Source: Ferruginibacter sp. HRS2-29 (GTDB taxonomy: Bacteria > Bacteroidota > Bacteroidia > Chitinophagales > Chitinophagaceae). From it: 64,000 nt of DNA. Shown in pieces: positions 8,030 through 15,226 of this stretch; positions within the stretch are counted from its first letter, which is position 1; each line of letters starts with the position of its first letter. The translations under genes were made by a program, and so were the position numbers. The stretch covers positions 92,667 through 156,666 of the forward strand of contig NZ_RJUB01000124.1 in NCBI RefSeq assembly GCF_024343615.1, in the 5' to 3' direction. Under the pieces are notes generated by a model that saw only the letters and a program-made list of their open reading frames with translations, did no database searches and had not been told where the DNA came from.

Positions 8030-9050
8030 TTTCAAATTTATTATCTGATAAATATCCTAAAGCAAGTGTTGAATAATACTTATCTAATATTTTCTCTTCT
8101 ATTAATTTATAATTTTCAGATAGCACTTTTTTGGCGATATCATCAGTATATAGGTGTAAACAAGTTTCACAAATGTGAACTGAATTAACAGGTAGTTCAT
8201 ATTCGGGGTGATGGCTTTTAATAAAGTCAAGTATTTTTTCAGGACCCTCAACGTGTAGCCAAATTTTTAATAAATCTGGTTGTTGTGATTCAATAACCTC
8301 CTTTAATGTTTTATTTTTTATAGAACCTAGTGATAAATCTGCAATTTTTTCAAGGTGCAAGCCACAACAGGCTATTAAATTCTGGTCAGGGTTAACTGTT
8401 ATAACATTTAACACTGTTGAACAGGTTGTTTTATTTTTTTCCTCAAATCTTGTATGCTTTCTTTCGTATTCAAAATCTATTTCGCCTTCATTATGCATCC
8501 AAACATTTCTTTGTATGGTTAAGAGTCCATTTTTTTGATATGAATTTAGAATCTCGTTTTTTAAGAAAAAATCAGCATTAAAATCATCACCTTTAAAAAT
8601 CTCAATATTGATTACAGTTCTCATTTTTAGTTCTAAACTTGCCAATGCTGCATTTAAGACATACTCTTTCTTGACATATTTACTATGAAATGTCCCTGTA
8701 CTAAAATTAATTTCATTTAATCCTGAATCGTAAGCTCTTCTAATTCTACTTGTAGCTGATTCTTTTGATGTTCCCCAATAACCATTTGTCACACATCTTG
8801 TTTTAAGATTGTATGAAGTTGCTCTTTTGATTAAATCGTCTAAATTTCTATTTAGAAGGAAACACTCACCACCTGTAAAGACAACAACTTTTATACTACC
8901 AATTTCAGATGCTTCATCTATTAATGTGTGAAGTCTTTCAATGGGGATTGATTTAGTAATTTTTGGTGTGCAATGAAAACAACAATGATCGCAAGCTGCA
9001 GTGCATTGATGTGTAGTTATTAATGATAGTATTTGTGGTCGTATGTACAT
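8004..9050 (-). CDS. Radical SAM protein with SPASM-like C-terminal cysteines, putative peptide maturase
   Basis: The 348-aa protein has the radical SAM cluster motif CX3CX2C at C16, C20 and C23 near the N-terminus, the GGE motif at 60-62 (VFTGGECF) for SAM binding, and a C-terminal region typical of SPASM/twitch domains: C210, then NPDQNLIACCG (C228, C229), LGSIKNKTLKEVIE, and C294/C297 in ICETCLHL. Those later cysteines probably hold auxiliary iron-sulfur clusters. Enzymes with this layout commonly modify ribosomal peptides by thioether, C-C or epimerisation chemistry. The gene starts 18 bases after the Ala/Val-rich 162-aa gene, and its 3' end overlaps the small Cys protein, so the three are one operon. 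The substrate is inferred to be the upstream protein. Confidence 0.85.
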   Translation of the reverse strand: MYIRPQILSLITTHQCTAACDHCCFHCTPKITKSIPIERLHTLIDEASEIGSIKVVVFTGGECFLLNRNLDDLIKRATSYNLKTRCVTNGYWGTSKESATSRIRRAYDSGLNEINFSTGTFHSKYVKKEYVLNAALASLELKMRTVINIEIFKGDDFNADFFLKNEILNSYQKNGLLTIQRNVWMHNEGEIDFEYERKHTRFEEKNKTTCSTVLNVITVNPDQNLIACCGLHLEKIADLSLGSIKNKTLKEVIESQQPDLLKIWLHVEGPEKILDFIKSHHPEYELPVNSVHICETCLHLYTDDIAKKVLSENYKLIEEKILDKYYSTLALGYLSDNKFENEVESVFA

Positions 9051-9068
9051 AAGGTTTTTTTGAATCTA

Positions 9069-9557
9069 TTAAATAACAAATACACCAACAACTACAACAG
9101 CTGCAGCAGCAACAGCAACTTGTGTTACGGCTGCAACATTTGCCCAAACTGTCGCAGCTACAACAGCTTCTACTGCAATTGCAATATCTGTTGCTACATC
9201 TGTCTCAAAAGACTTTAATTCAGTTGAAATTATATCATTAGCACATTCTTGAAGTCTTTTGTAACCAACAGGATATTTTGTTGTCAGTAAAGTATGAAAC
9301 TCTTTTCCTTCGGATTTTAGTTTTTCGACTGGATATTTCCCATCCTTTACTTGCACATATTTAATTACTAAATCTTTGCTAGTTTTTTTAAATATAGGGT
9401 CATTGAGCATAGATAATATTTCACTTGCCGTTATAGGAAGTTTTGTTTTTTCCTTAGAAAGGCTCTTGAATGATTTTGAATCTTCCAAAGAAATTAAAAA
9501 TGTTTTTAGGCTTGTATTGTTATTTAAGTCTAATGGTAGATTAAATTTTGATTCCAT
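9069..9557 (-). CDS. Putative RiPP precursor with Ala/Val-rich C-terminal core
   Basis: The 162-aa protein has two unlike parts. Residues 1-119 are charged and soluble-looking, with a LNDPIFKK segment faintly like the nitrile-hydratase-type leaders of proteusins. Residues 120-162 (from DVATDIAIAV to VVVVGVFVI) contain 14 Ala and 15 Val, plus Ile, Thr and single Trp, Asn, Gln and Gly. Such a hydrophobic beta-branched core after a long leader, directly before a radical SAM gene, is the layout of proteusin precursors whose radical SAM partners make D-amino acids. No homology is claimed: the core could instead be a membrane-inserting segment. There is one cysteine (in LQECAND), so thioether crosslinks within the core are unlikely. 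Confidence 0.6.
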   Translation of the reverse strand: MESKFNLPLDLNNNTSLKTFLISLEDSKSFKSLSKEKTKLPITASEILSMLNDPIFKKTSKDLVIKYVQVKDGKYPVEKLKSEGKEFHTLLTTKYPVGYKRLQECANDIISTELKSFETDVATDIAIAVEAVVAATVWANVAAVTQVAVAAAAVVVVGVFVI

Positions 9558-9607
9558 TTTGTTTTGTTTTTAATTTTAAATATTGTTTGTTAGTGTTTTA
9601 AAATTAT

Positions 9608-9756
9608 GCACAACGGATACGGCTTGGCGATGTGGCGGTATTTGAAAATCGTCAGCCCGTAACCGCTGTAAGATTTATAAATAAAAGTTCATTGTTATTC
9701 TATTGCGTGGCTTTATTCGTCGCCCAGCCATATTCCAAACCGCCTGTTAGCTGCAG
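9608..9756 (-). repeat. attC-like palindromic site between the 301-aa gene and the RiPP-like unit
   Basis: On the coding strand, GCTAACAGGCGG follows the 301-aa gene stop and CCGTTGTGC precedes the next gene. Between them, arms at 9718-9736 and 9615-9632 (coding-strand GGAATATGGCTGGGCGACG and CATCGCCAAGCCGTATCC) pair over about 18 bases with few mismatches. A roughly 150-base imperfect palindrome between consecutive same-strand genes is what an integron attC looks like, but the conserved ends are GCTAAC and GTTGTGC rather than RYYYAAC and GTTRRRY. Confidence 0.5.
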
Positions 9757-9758
9757 TT

Positions 9759-10664
9759 CTATTCATCTTCATTGTCAATTGTTATTGAAAGTGCGGCGGA
9801 AATTGGACTTGACTTTTGGTAAAGTAATTCTTGTAAAGTCTCGAAATTTGGAGAGTCGTCAATCAAGCCTTCTTTACATCTCATAATTAAGTCAGCTACG
9901 AAATATTCGAATCGCCAACCCCCGGTATGTTCTTCATTCATAAACTCTCCGGTTAGCATATACTTAATGTCACCATATGAGGGCATGTGATTTTTGGGAT
10001 GGATTGTCAACGCTTCATCTAAAAAATCTTTCGTCATAACTCTACATCCAACTTTGTTTTCATCCATATCAAGTTGTCCTTCAAATGGAGATGTAATGGT
10101 ATGAGGAATTGTTAATGGGTTATAAAACAAGTAATACATGTTTATTCCAAATCTTGTCTGAAAAGAAGACATTGCATGTTGCTGTTCACTTTCCTTTTTG
10201 AAAGCTTTATACTTTGACTTTTCTTCAAATTTCAAAGTTCTCATTTTTACTTTATCTAAATGTTCAGCTTTAGTGTCTAGAAGTCGTCCCATGCCCATTC
10301 TACCGTAAGGGTCTCTTTCAGGAACCTTGACATTATCGGCATACAATTTTTTGGATTGAAGAAAAGCCATTTTACTTCTGACAATTTTGCCTTTCTTTCT
10401 AAAAATAACCATCAGCCCAATATCAGCAACTTCCCATGTTTCATAATGTCGACCTCCGCCAATAAAGTGAGCTTCAAAGCGGACATTCCAATTCGGATTT
10501 ACTCTAACAGGTCCACCAAACTTGGAAAAATACGCAATAAAATTATTGTCTAATGACTCTTCCCTAATTCCAGGGAACATAGATAATGATTGTGCAAGTT
10601 GATTATTACAGTTTGCAAAATGATTTCTAACATAGTCCATTATTTCTTCTGGAATTGTATACAT
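9759..10664 (-). CDS. Hypothetical protein, possible PD-(D/E)XK nuclease fold
   Basis: The 301-aa protein has no annotation I can recognise. Residues 35-106 show spacing suggestive of a PD-(D/E)XK core: an acidic helix (REESLDNNFIAYF, E36), then D81 in EVADIGLMVIF, then a hydrophobic strand ending in the Q-x-K triad MAFLQSKKLY (Q103, K105). Many defence and repair nucleases have this E...D...QxK pattern, but it is also easy to find by chance. There is no signal peptide or membrane segment. It lies in the same-strand island, bounded upstream by CCGCTAACTCA (plus strand 10727-10737) and downstream by GTTAGCTGCA (9746-9755). Its low GC content suggests acquisition. Confidence 0.6.
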   Translation of the reverse strand: MYTIPEEIMDYVRNHFANCNNQLAQSLSMFPGIREESLDNNFIAYFSKFGGPVRVNPNWNVRFEAHFIGGGRHYETWEVADIGLMVIFRKKGKIVRSKMAFLQSKKLYADNVKVPERDPYGRMGMGRLLDTKAEHLDKVKMRTLKFEEKSKYKAFKKESEQQHAMSSFQTRFGINMYYLFYNPLTIPHTITSPFEGQLDMDENKVGCRVMTKDFLDEALTIHPKNHMPSYGDIKYMLTGEFMNEEHTGGWRFEYFVADLIMRCKEGLIDDSPNFETLQELLYQKSSPISAALSITIDNEDE

Positions 10665-11323
10665 GGTGTCCTATTAAATTGAATATAACAGTAGTTTGAT
10701 TATAGTAATGGTGTCTCTCAGAGTTGCCGCTAACTCAAAAAATGTACGAAGCCAAACCTTAGTCTGCCCATGCGCATATTTTTTAAACCCCTGTGCAGCA
10801 GCTATTTAAAAGAATATACGAGCCCACTTCCAGCTTCGTAAATACAAGTATGTTTATTGAAAAAAATATTCCCAGTGAAGAGCATAAGGTTACGGTACAC
10901 CAATACTAACAATTTCATTTCAAAAATGCAAATCTAAAAACCGTAAAATATAAATGCCTATGGCGGGGCTTACAAATATTGGTGTAGTTAAATAGGTTTG
11001 TCAGATGATGTTGTTGGTGCTCCCCAACAACGGCGAAAAATGATGTTGTTGGTGATAACACCAACAACGGCGAAAAATCTAAAAACCGTAAAATACAAAT
11101 GCCCCTGGTGGGGCATTCATTAATGCTCTATGAGAAGATCGATAAGTGTGATACGCCACAGGGCTGGGGTTATCGCTATTGTCAGCCCGGCAACTTAACC
11201 CGATTGAAAAACGAATGATGAAGTTAACAACTAAAGCCAATAGAATTTGCTCAAGCCAATATTAGATGATATAGTACAACGGATGATTGTTATTCCGTCC
11301 GCCAGCTTTGCGGCAAACCTTTT
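10665..11323. repeat. 659-base gene-free stretch with repeats inside the island
   Basis: No gene is visible. From the right: GTTAGCGG-side boundary and a short attC-like end (11272-11333); a hairpin AATGCCCC/GGGGCATT (11098-11117); two copies of AAATCTAAAAACCGTAAAAT (from 11075 and from 10930); a tandem pair of 35/37-base units each carrying the dyad GTTGTTGGTG/CCAACAAC followed by GGCGAAAAA (11006-11040 and 11041-11077). At the left end is a leader segment (10727-10849) that closely matches one in front of the 161-aa gene. It may be a cassette that has lost its gene. Confidence 0.7.
10727..10849 (-). repeat. Conserved leader segment before the 301-aa gene
   Basis: On the coding strand it begins ACTTGTATTTACGAAGC, continues through a CGTATATTCTTTTAAATA stretch, and ends TGAGTTAGCGGCAA. 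A diverged copy of the same length lies at 11865-11987 in front of the 161-aa gene. The shared start, AT-rich middle and GAGTTAGCGG end mark a recurrent element placed upstream of cassette-like genes. Confidence 0.6.
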
Positions 11324-11324
11324 G

Positions 11325-11810
11325 TTAGCGGTAGTTTTTTTCTAATTGTCTGAAATAATAAGTTTCAGCAATGTAAAAATCCCGATATTTTTCCTCGTCT
11401 TTTAATAACTCGTAATACTTCAATTCGCTTCCTAATTTTTGGTGAATTTCATTCATAAAGTTCTCCCAATGTATCTCTGTTTTTTTATTATCAATAAATA
11501 AGATTGGTACCGAATCTTCCGGAACTATAAAATGTTGACCATAATATGCTATTCCAAATGTTTTTAGTTCTGCCTTCGAAATAAAATCAAAAACCTTCTT
11601 TGTTGGATATTCATGAGTATAATGAATAATAGTATTCATAAATTCTTCTACAGTTAAAGCGTCAGATGTTACAGACACCATTGTTTCATATTCGGAATGC
11701 CCCATTAAAAGAGGTATAATCACACAATTCTTTTCTTTAAAATGGACAACATCTATTGGTATTGCATTTTCAATTTGAGTAGTAATTATGTAACATATTT
11801 CTTGTCCCAT
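11325..11810 (-). CDS. Hypothetical protein, 161 aa, in cassette-like unit
   Basis: I do not recognise a family. The protein is soluble and mixed alpha/beta, beginning MGQEICYIITTQ and ending YFRQLEKNYR, without signal peptide, membrane helix or metal motif. The gene is exactly bracketed by a 10-base inverted repeat: plus-strand TACCGCTAAC at 11863-11872 before its start and GTTAGCGGTA at 11324-11333, which overlaps its stop codon. That is the strongest single example in the window of a gene delimited by complementary boundary repeats. Its low GC and lack of an evident promoter fit a mobile cassette. Confidence 0.55.
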   Translation of the reverse strand: MGQEICYIITTQIENAIPIDVVHFKEKNCVIIPLLMGHSEYETMVSVTSDALTVEEFMNTIIHYTHEYPTKKVFDFISKAELKTFGIAYYGQHFIVPEDSVPILFIDNKKTEIHWENFMNEIHQKLGSELKYYELLKDEEKYRDFYIAETYYFRQLEKNYR

Positions 11811-11864
11811 TCTTTTATAGCTTTTTATTGTCTGGTTGGAATTTCTTCGATTACACCAAAATTA

Positions 11865-11987
11865 CCGCTAACTCATAAGTTGACGGAACTTAATCTTACA
11901 TGCACATTACGAATTTTTTCTAAACGATTTATCATCAATATTTAAAAAAAATATCCGAAAGTATTCCCCGGTTTCGCAAATACAAGT
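11865..11987 (-). repeat. Conserved leader segment before the 161-aa gene
   Basis: This is the second copy of the element described at 10727-10849. On the coding strand it starts ACTTGTATTTGCGAAAC, has a TATTTTTTTTAAATA middle, and ends ATGAGTTAGCGGTAA. It joins directly to the GCACACAACAAGG boundary (plus strand 11994-12006) after the 199-aa gene, so boundary plus leader together form one inter-gene spacer of about 145 bases. Confidence 0.6.
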
Positions 11988-11993
11988 AAAAAC

Positions 11994-12006
11994 CCTTGTT
12001 GTGTGC
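11994..12006 (-). repeat. Cassette boundary repeat after the 199-aa gene
   Basis: CCTTGTTGTGTGC on the plus strand (GCACACAACAAGG on the coding strand) is complementary to the CCTTGTGTGC that precedes the same gene on the coding strand (plus strand GCACACAAGG, 12651-12660), apart from a small gap. It matches the boundary at 7751-7761. Confidence 0.5.
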
Positions 12007-12014
12007 AGGCTATT

Positions 12015-12614
12015 TTAGCTCTGCCATAGAAATTTTGCAGTCTTGCCCTTGATACAGTCAAACAAGTAAGCAACACCACCGCCACCAAAATTCATTGCTG
12101 TTCTATGGTCTGGACCTTCTTCCAATTGAGCCACAAATCTCATAGGTTTATTACAACAATCGCATTCCGGCGTTTCGTCGCCTTGAATCCAACTTGGTTC
12201 TCCATACAGCTGTCCCAAAACATCTCTTTTATTTCCTTCCCAATTTTCTCTGGCGCTGTCATAATCAACATTTTCAGTTTCAGCTATGGTTACTCCATAT
12301 TCTGTTTCTCTGATTGATAATTTAGCGTCAGTAGGTTTGAAAAACTCAAGATTTTTTTCGTCAATAATAATAGCTTTATTTCCCCCACCTTCGGCATCCC
12401 AGTCGTCACACATTCCGGGGTCATTATTGCACATAAAAATCAATTCAATTCCAATGTCCGTTTTAATCTTTCCTTGATATTGCATTTCAGCTTCGCAGGT
12501 TCTGCATTTAGGCCATTCAACTATTTTGTCAATTTCTTTAACAGGAAGTCCACCAAAACTGGTTTCTTCAAGTATACTTTTTTTTGAATTGTCGGCAACT
12601 AATAGTCTTATCAT
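12015..12614 (-). CDS. Hypothetical protein with two CxxC pairs, possibly DUF1963-like
   Basis: The 199-aa protein carries two likely zinc-binding cysteine pairs, CRTC in WPKCRTCEAEM (about residues 36-44) and CDCC in CDCCNKPMRFVAQLEEG in the C-terminal half, plus CNNDPGMCDDWD between them. The end of the chain, with MRFVAQLEEG and FGGGGVAYLFDC, resembles the YwqG/DUF1963 pattern of a Gln-containing strand followed by a Gly-rich turn and a final hydrophobic strand. DUF1963 proteins are common in small immunity-type gene sets of unknown activity. It is the first gene of the same-strand island, bounded by GCACACAA repeats on both sides. Confidence 0.6.
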   Translation of the reverse strand: MIRLLVADNSKKSILEETSFGGLPVKEIDKIVEWPKCRTCEAEMQYQGKIKTDIGIELIFMCNNDPGMCDDWDAEGGGNKAIIIDEKNLEFFKPTDAKLSIRETEYGVTIAETENVDYDSARENWEGNKRDVLGQLYGEPSWIQGDETPECDCCNKPMRFVAQLEEGPDHRTAMNFGGGGVAYLFDCIKGKTAKFLWQS

Positions 12615-12650
12615 ATTTTTTATTTTGTGTTACGGTTGTCCTTTAGCATT

Positions 12651-12660
12651 GCACACAAGG
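12651..12660 (-). repeat. Cassette boundary repeat before the 199-aa gene
   Basis: GCACACAAGG on the plus strand gives CCTTGTGTGC on the coding strand, 36 bases before the start codon. It pairs with the distal boundary at 11994-12006 and marks the upstream end of the recognisable cassette-like series. Confidence 0.45.
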
Positions 12661-12730
12661 AACAGGGCTTTATGCAGGTTGGGAATTAGAATTTCATGTG
12701 CCCCGAGCTACTGCTGATTGAAAATATTTT

Positions 12731-12780
12731 GTTGAAGTTCGCCGTTGTTGGTGTTATCACCAACAACGGCGAACTTCAAC
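12731..12780. repeat. Perfect 23-bp stem hairpin (CACCAACAACGGCGAA family)
   Basis: The arms 12731-12753 and 12758-12780 are perfectly complementary around a TTAT loop. The inner part, GCCGTTGTTGGTG/CACCAACAACGGC, is the same repeat found twice in tandem at 11006-11077. There is no T-run next to it, so it is more likely a dispersed palindromic repeat than a terminator. It lies between the island and the lipoprotein gene. Confidence 0.85.
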
Positions 12781-12838
12781 GAATGCCCAAAGGAACTTTC
12801 AGTTGAATGGATTATCAATTATAAATTATCCATTGAAC

Positions 12839-13366
12839 TTACCACTGTATCCCATCTCCGCTAAACTGCCTCACGATCAACGAATCTGCTGTTTCCTTCT
12901 CTATGATCTGCCTGCCGGGGAAAAGCGTTTGCGCCGTATTGCCGCAAAATTGTTGAACGGTGATCTGCGAGTAAGTAAAACTGTTATCAAGCTTGTAAGT
13001 TTTTTTCAGCCGGTGAAAAAATTTTTTACAATAATCACAACTCACCTTCACAGCTGTATACGTTGGTTTTTGATAAAAACAGTTCATGGTGAGGCGTATG
13101 CCAACTTCGGGCATGTTCATGAAAAACAGGGAGTCATTGACCAGCCAGCAGAATTTTTCGTCATACTTATAATATGAGCAGGGGTTGCTGAATGTGGCAC
13201 TCATTTCCGCAGCGGTTTTATTGCATACGGTGCCCAGCGGATTTCCGGTGGCATCTATTAATTGCCAGCAAAATTTGCCAGACACCGGCGGATCATCCTG
13301 CTTGCAGGAATAAAAAATGAATGCGGGAAAAAAAGAAAAAAGGAAGATGCGGTATAATATTTTCAT
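12839..13366 (-). CDS. Putative lipoprotein, 175 aa
   Basis: The N-terminus MKILYRIFLFSFFPAFIFYSC is a type II signal peptide with the lipobox cysteine at about residue 21, so the mature protein should be a lipoprotein. The remaining 154 residues contain several more cysteines, including CDYCKKFF, with no family I recognise. GC content returns to chromosomal level here, so this gene marks the far side of the island. Confidence 0.7.
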   Translation of the reverse strand: MKILYRIFLFSFFPAFIFYSCKQDDPPVSGKFCWQLIDATGNPLGTVCNKTAAEMSATFSNPCSYYKYDEKFCWLVNDSLFFMNMPEVGIRLTMNCFYQKPTYTAVKVSCDYCKKFFHRLKKTYKLDNSFTYSQITVQQFCGNTAQTLFPGRQIIEKETADSLIVRQFSGDGIQW

Positions 13367-13487
13367 AGGTCAGGTTTAAGTGACTGCTACAAGTTACAAA
13401 CTATTTTTATTCAGCAAAAAATCTCGCAAGGGATAATATGCATTTATAAATTATAACTGTACATTTAAATACTAAATTAAACTTACT

Positions 13488-15062
13488 ATGGCACTTCGTA
13501 TGGTGGATGACGATCCAAATGAACAGGAAGATTATAACGATAATTCCGGCGGTGGTGGTGGAAGAAACACCGGCGGTGGCGGAATGGGGGGCGGATTGAT
13601 CGCTTTTTTACCCCTTTTGTTCAGTCTTTTCAAAGGCGGCAAAGGAATGATCCTGCTGATCATCCTGGCAGTGGGCGGATATTTTGTTTTTAAGAATATG
13701 GGCGGCGGTGGCGCCAACTCCATCGTGCAGAATCTTTTTTCGCAGAGCGGGTATAATTACAATCCTGAAGAATTTAAAAAGGCGAAGGTGTACGAAGGCC
13801 TCGAAGATGATAATACCAAAAATCCGTTGCCGGAAGCCGTATCACTGGCGGCTTTTGCCCCGCAACGTGGCGACCAGGGCAAACAAGGAAGCTGTGTAGC
13901 CTGGAGCAGCGCTTATGCGGCACGTACCGTACTGGAAGCCGCCAGCACACGCACCCCGCCCGATCAGCTGGCCTACAGCCCGGCATTTCTCTACAACAAT
14001 ATTGCCCTGGAAGATTGCCAGGGATCGTACATACAGCGGGCCATGGAATTTATGCAGACCAAAGGCGCCGTGAAAATGGAGAATTTTCAATACGATGAAA
14101 ATGACTGCAGCAGGCAGGCGAGCAACTCTTTACTGCAGGAAGCCTCTGCCAACAAGATCCACGGCTTTCACCGTCTTACTGAAAGTGATGATGTGAACGG
14201 GATCAATATCCGTGCTATCAAGGAGCACCTGGCCAAAGATGCGCCGGTGGTGATCGGCATGATGGTAGGAGGCTCGTTCATGCAGGAAATGATGGGACAG
14301 AAAGTATGGCACCCGAGTGGAGAAGACCGGCAGCAGATGGGCTTTGGCGGGCATGCCATGTGTGTGATAGGGTACGACGACAGGGTAGAAGGCGGCGCTT
14401 TCCAGATCATGAACAGCTGGGGCCCGCAATGGGGACAAAATGGTATTGCCTATGTACGCTACGGCGATTTCAAAGAATTTGTAAGAGAAGCTTATGGCCT
14501 CGATCCGCTGGCCAAAAGGGGCGCTGCGCTCAATGTGGCTTTTGAATGTACTGTCGGGTTGATCAACAATGAAAACAAGCAGCCTATTGCGTTGAAAGCG
14601 GGCACGGGGAATGTTTTTCATACCGTGGCGCCCATTAAGAAGGGTACTAAATTCAAGATGGAGATCAAAAATGCACTGGAATGTTATATCTATATTTTCA
14701 CGCCGATAGAAGGAAAAAGCACCGTGTTGTTTCCATACAAACCCATCCATTCCGCTTATTGCGGCATCACCGGTTACCGGTTGTTTCCCCGTAAAGAATC
14801 CATCCAGGCAGATGATATAGGCAACAAAGAGATCATGGCGATCGTGGTGAGCAAAACCGAACTGGATTATAAAAAATTGAATGATGCCATCAATGCCAGC
14901 ACACAGGCCGATTTTGCGGCAAAGGTGAATGAAGCAGTGGCTGCCAATGCGATCAAAAATGTTTCGTTCAGCAACAGCGCCAATGGAAGTATTTATTTCA
15001 AAACGGCGGCTGATCAGAATAGCGTGGTGGCCACGATCGTGGATATAGATAAGAACCCCTAA
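13488..15062 (+). CDS. Membrane-anchored papain-like (C1) cysteine protease with DUF4384-like tail
   Basis: Residues 1-75 are an acidic and Gly-rich cytoplasmic stretch followed by one hydrophobic segment (about 53-68, MILLIILAVGGYFVF). The papain-type domain follows, with catalytic C136 in GKQGSCVAWSS (the oxyanion Gln just before it), H289 in FGGHAMCVIGYD and N309 in MNSWGPQWG, all present. After about residue 350 comes a beta-rich domain with VLFPYKP and the spacing of DUF4384. The enzyme is expected to be active, on the periplasmic side if the segment is a signal anchor. The substrate is unknown. The Gly-rich N-terminus is repetitive. Confidence 0.88.
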   Translation: MALRMVDDDPNEQEDYNDNSGGGGGRNTGGGGMGGGLIAFLPLLFSLFKGGKGMILLIILAVGGYFVFKNMGGGGANSIVQNLFSQSGYNYNPEEFKKAKVYEGLEDDNTKNPLPEAVSLAAFAPQRGDQGKQGSCVAWSSAYAARTVLEAASTRTPPDQLAYSPAFLYNNIALEDCQGSYIQRAMEFMQTKGAVKMENFQYDENDCSRQASNSLLQEASANKIHGFHRLTESDDVNGINIRAIKEHLAKDAPVVIGMMVGGSFMQEMMGQKVWHPSGEDRQQMGFGGHAMCVIGYDDRVEGGAFQIMNSWGPQWGQNGIAYVRYGDFKEFVREAYGLDPLAKRGAALNVAFECTVGLINNENKQPIALKAGTGNVFHTVAPIKKGTKFKMEIKNALECYIYIFTPIEGKSTVLFPYKPIHSAYCGITGYRLFPRKESIQADDIGNKEIMAIVVSKTELDYKKLNDAINASTQADFAAKVNEAVAANAIKNVSFSNSANGSIYFKTAADQNSVVATIVDIDKNP

Positions 15063-15064
15063 AT

Positions 15065-15124
15065 CCCCTGAAGGGGACTTTGATCTGAGCGGAGATGACC
15101 CCGGAGGTTTTCAAAACCTCCGGG
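15065..15124. repeat. Palindromic repeats after the C1 protease gene
   Basis: CCCCTGAAGGGG (15065-15076) overlaps the region just after the stop and recurs in reverse orientation inside pgk at 53260-53271. CCCGGAGGTTTTCAAAACCTCCGGG at 15100-15124 is a third copy of the palindrome seen twice at 5018-5083. Either could serve as a transcription end for the protease gene. Confidence 0.8.
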
Positions 15125-15226
15125 TGTCTGTTCCGAAAGTCACTGCGAGGAACACAGCAATGCCCGTTCTTTCATCATCCGTGTAATTCGCTTTAATTCG
15201 TGTAATACTTTTCCTAATTTTGTTGT

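Noticed and set aside
9069..9557. Lanthipeptide or sactipeptide precursor
   Set aside because: There is a single Cys in the protein and none in the C-terminal core, and no lanthionine synthetase gene is nearby.
7751..12660. A classical integron
   Set aside because: No IntI-type integrase is present and the boundary cores do not fit RYYYAAC/GTTRRRY, so only a cassette-like arrangement is claimed.
12731..12780. Terminator for the lipoprotein gene or the island
   Set aside because: The stem has no T-run on either side and its core recurs as a dispersed repeat, so it is listed as a repeat.
14130..14750. 206-aa antisense open frame inside the C1 protease gene
   Set aside because: The plus-strand protein has all catalytic residues; the antisense frame has no recognisable features.
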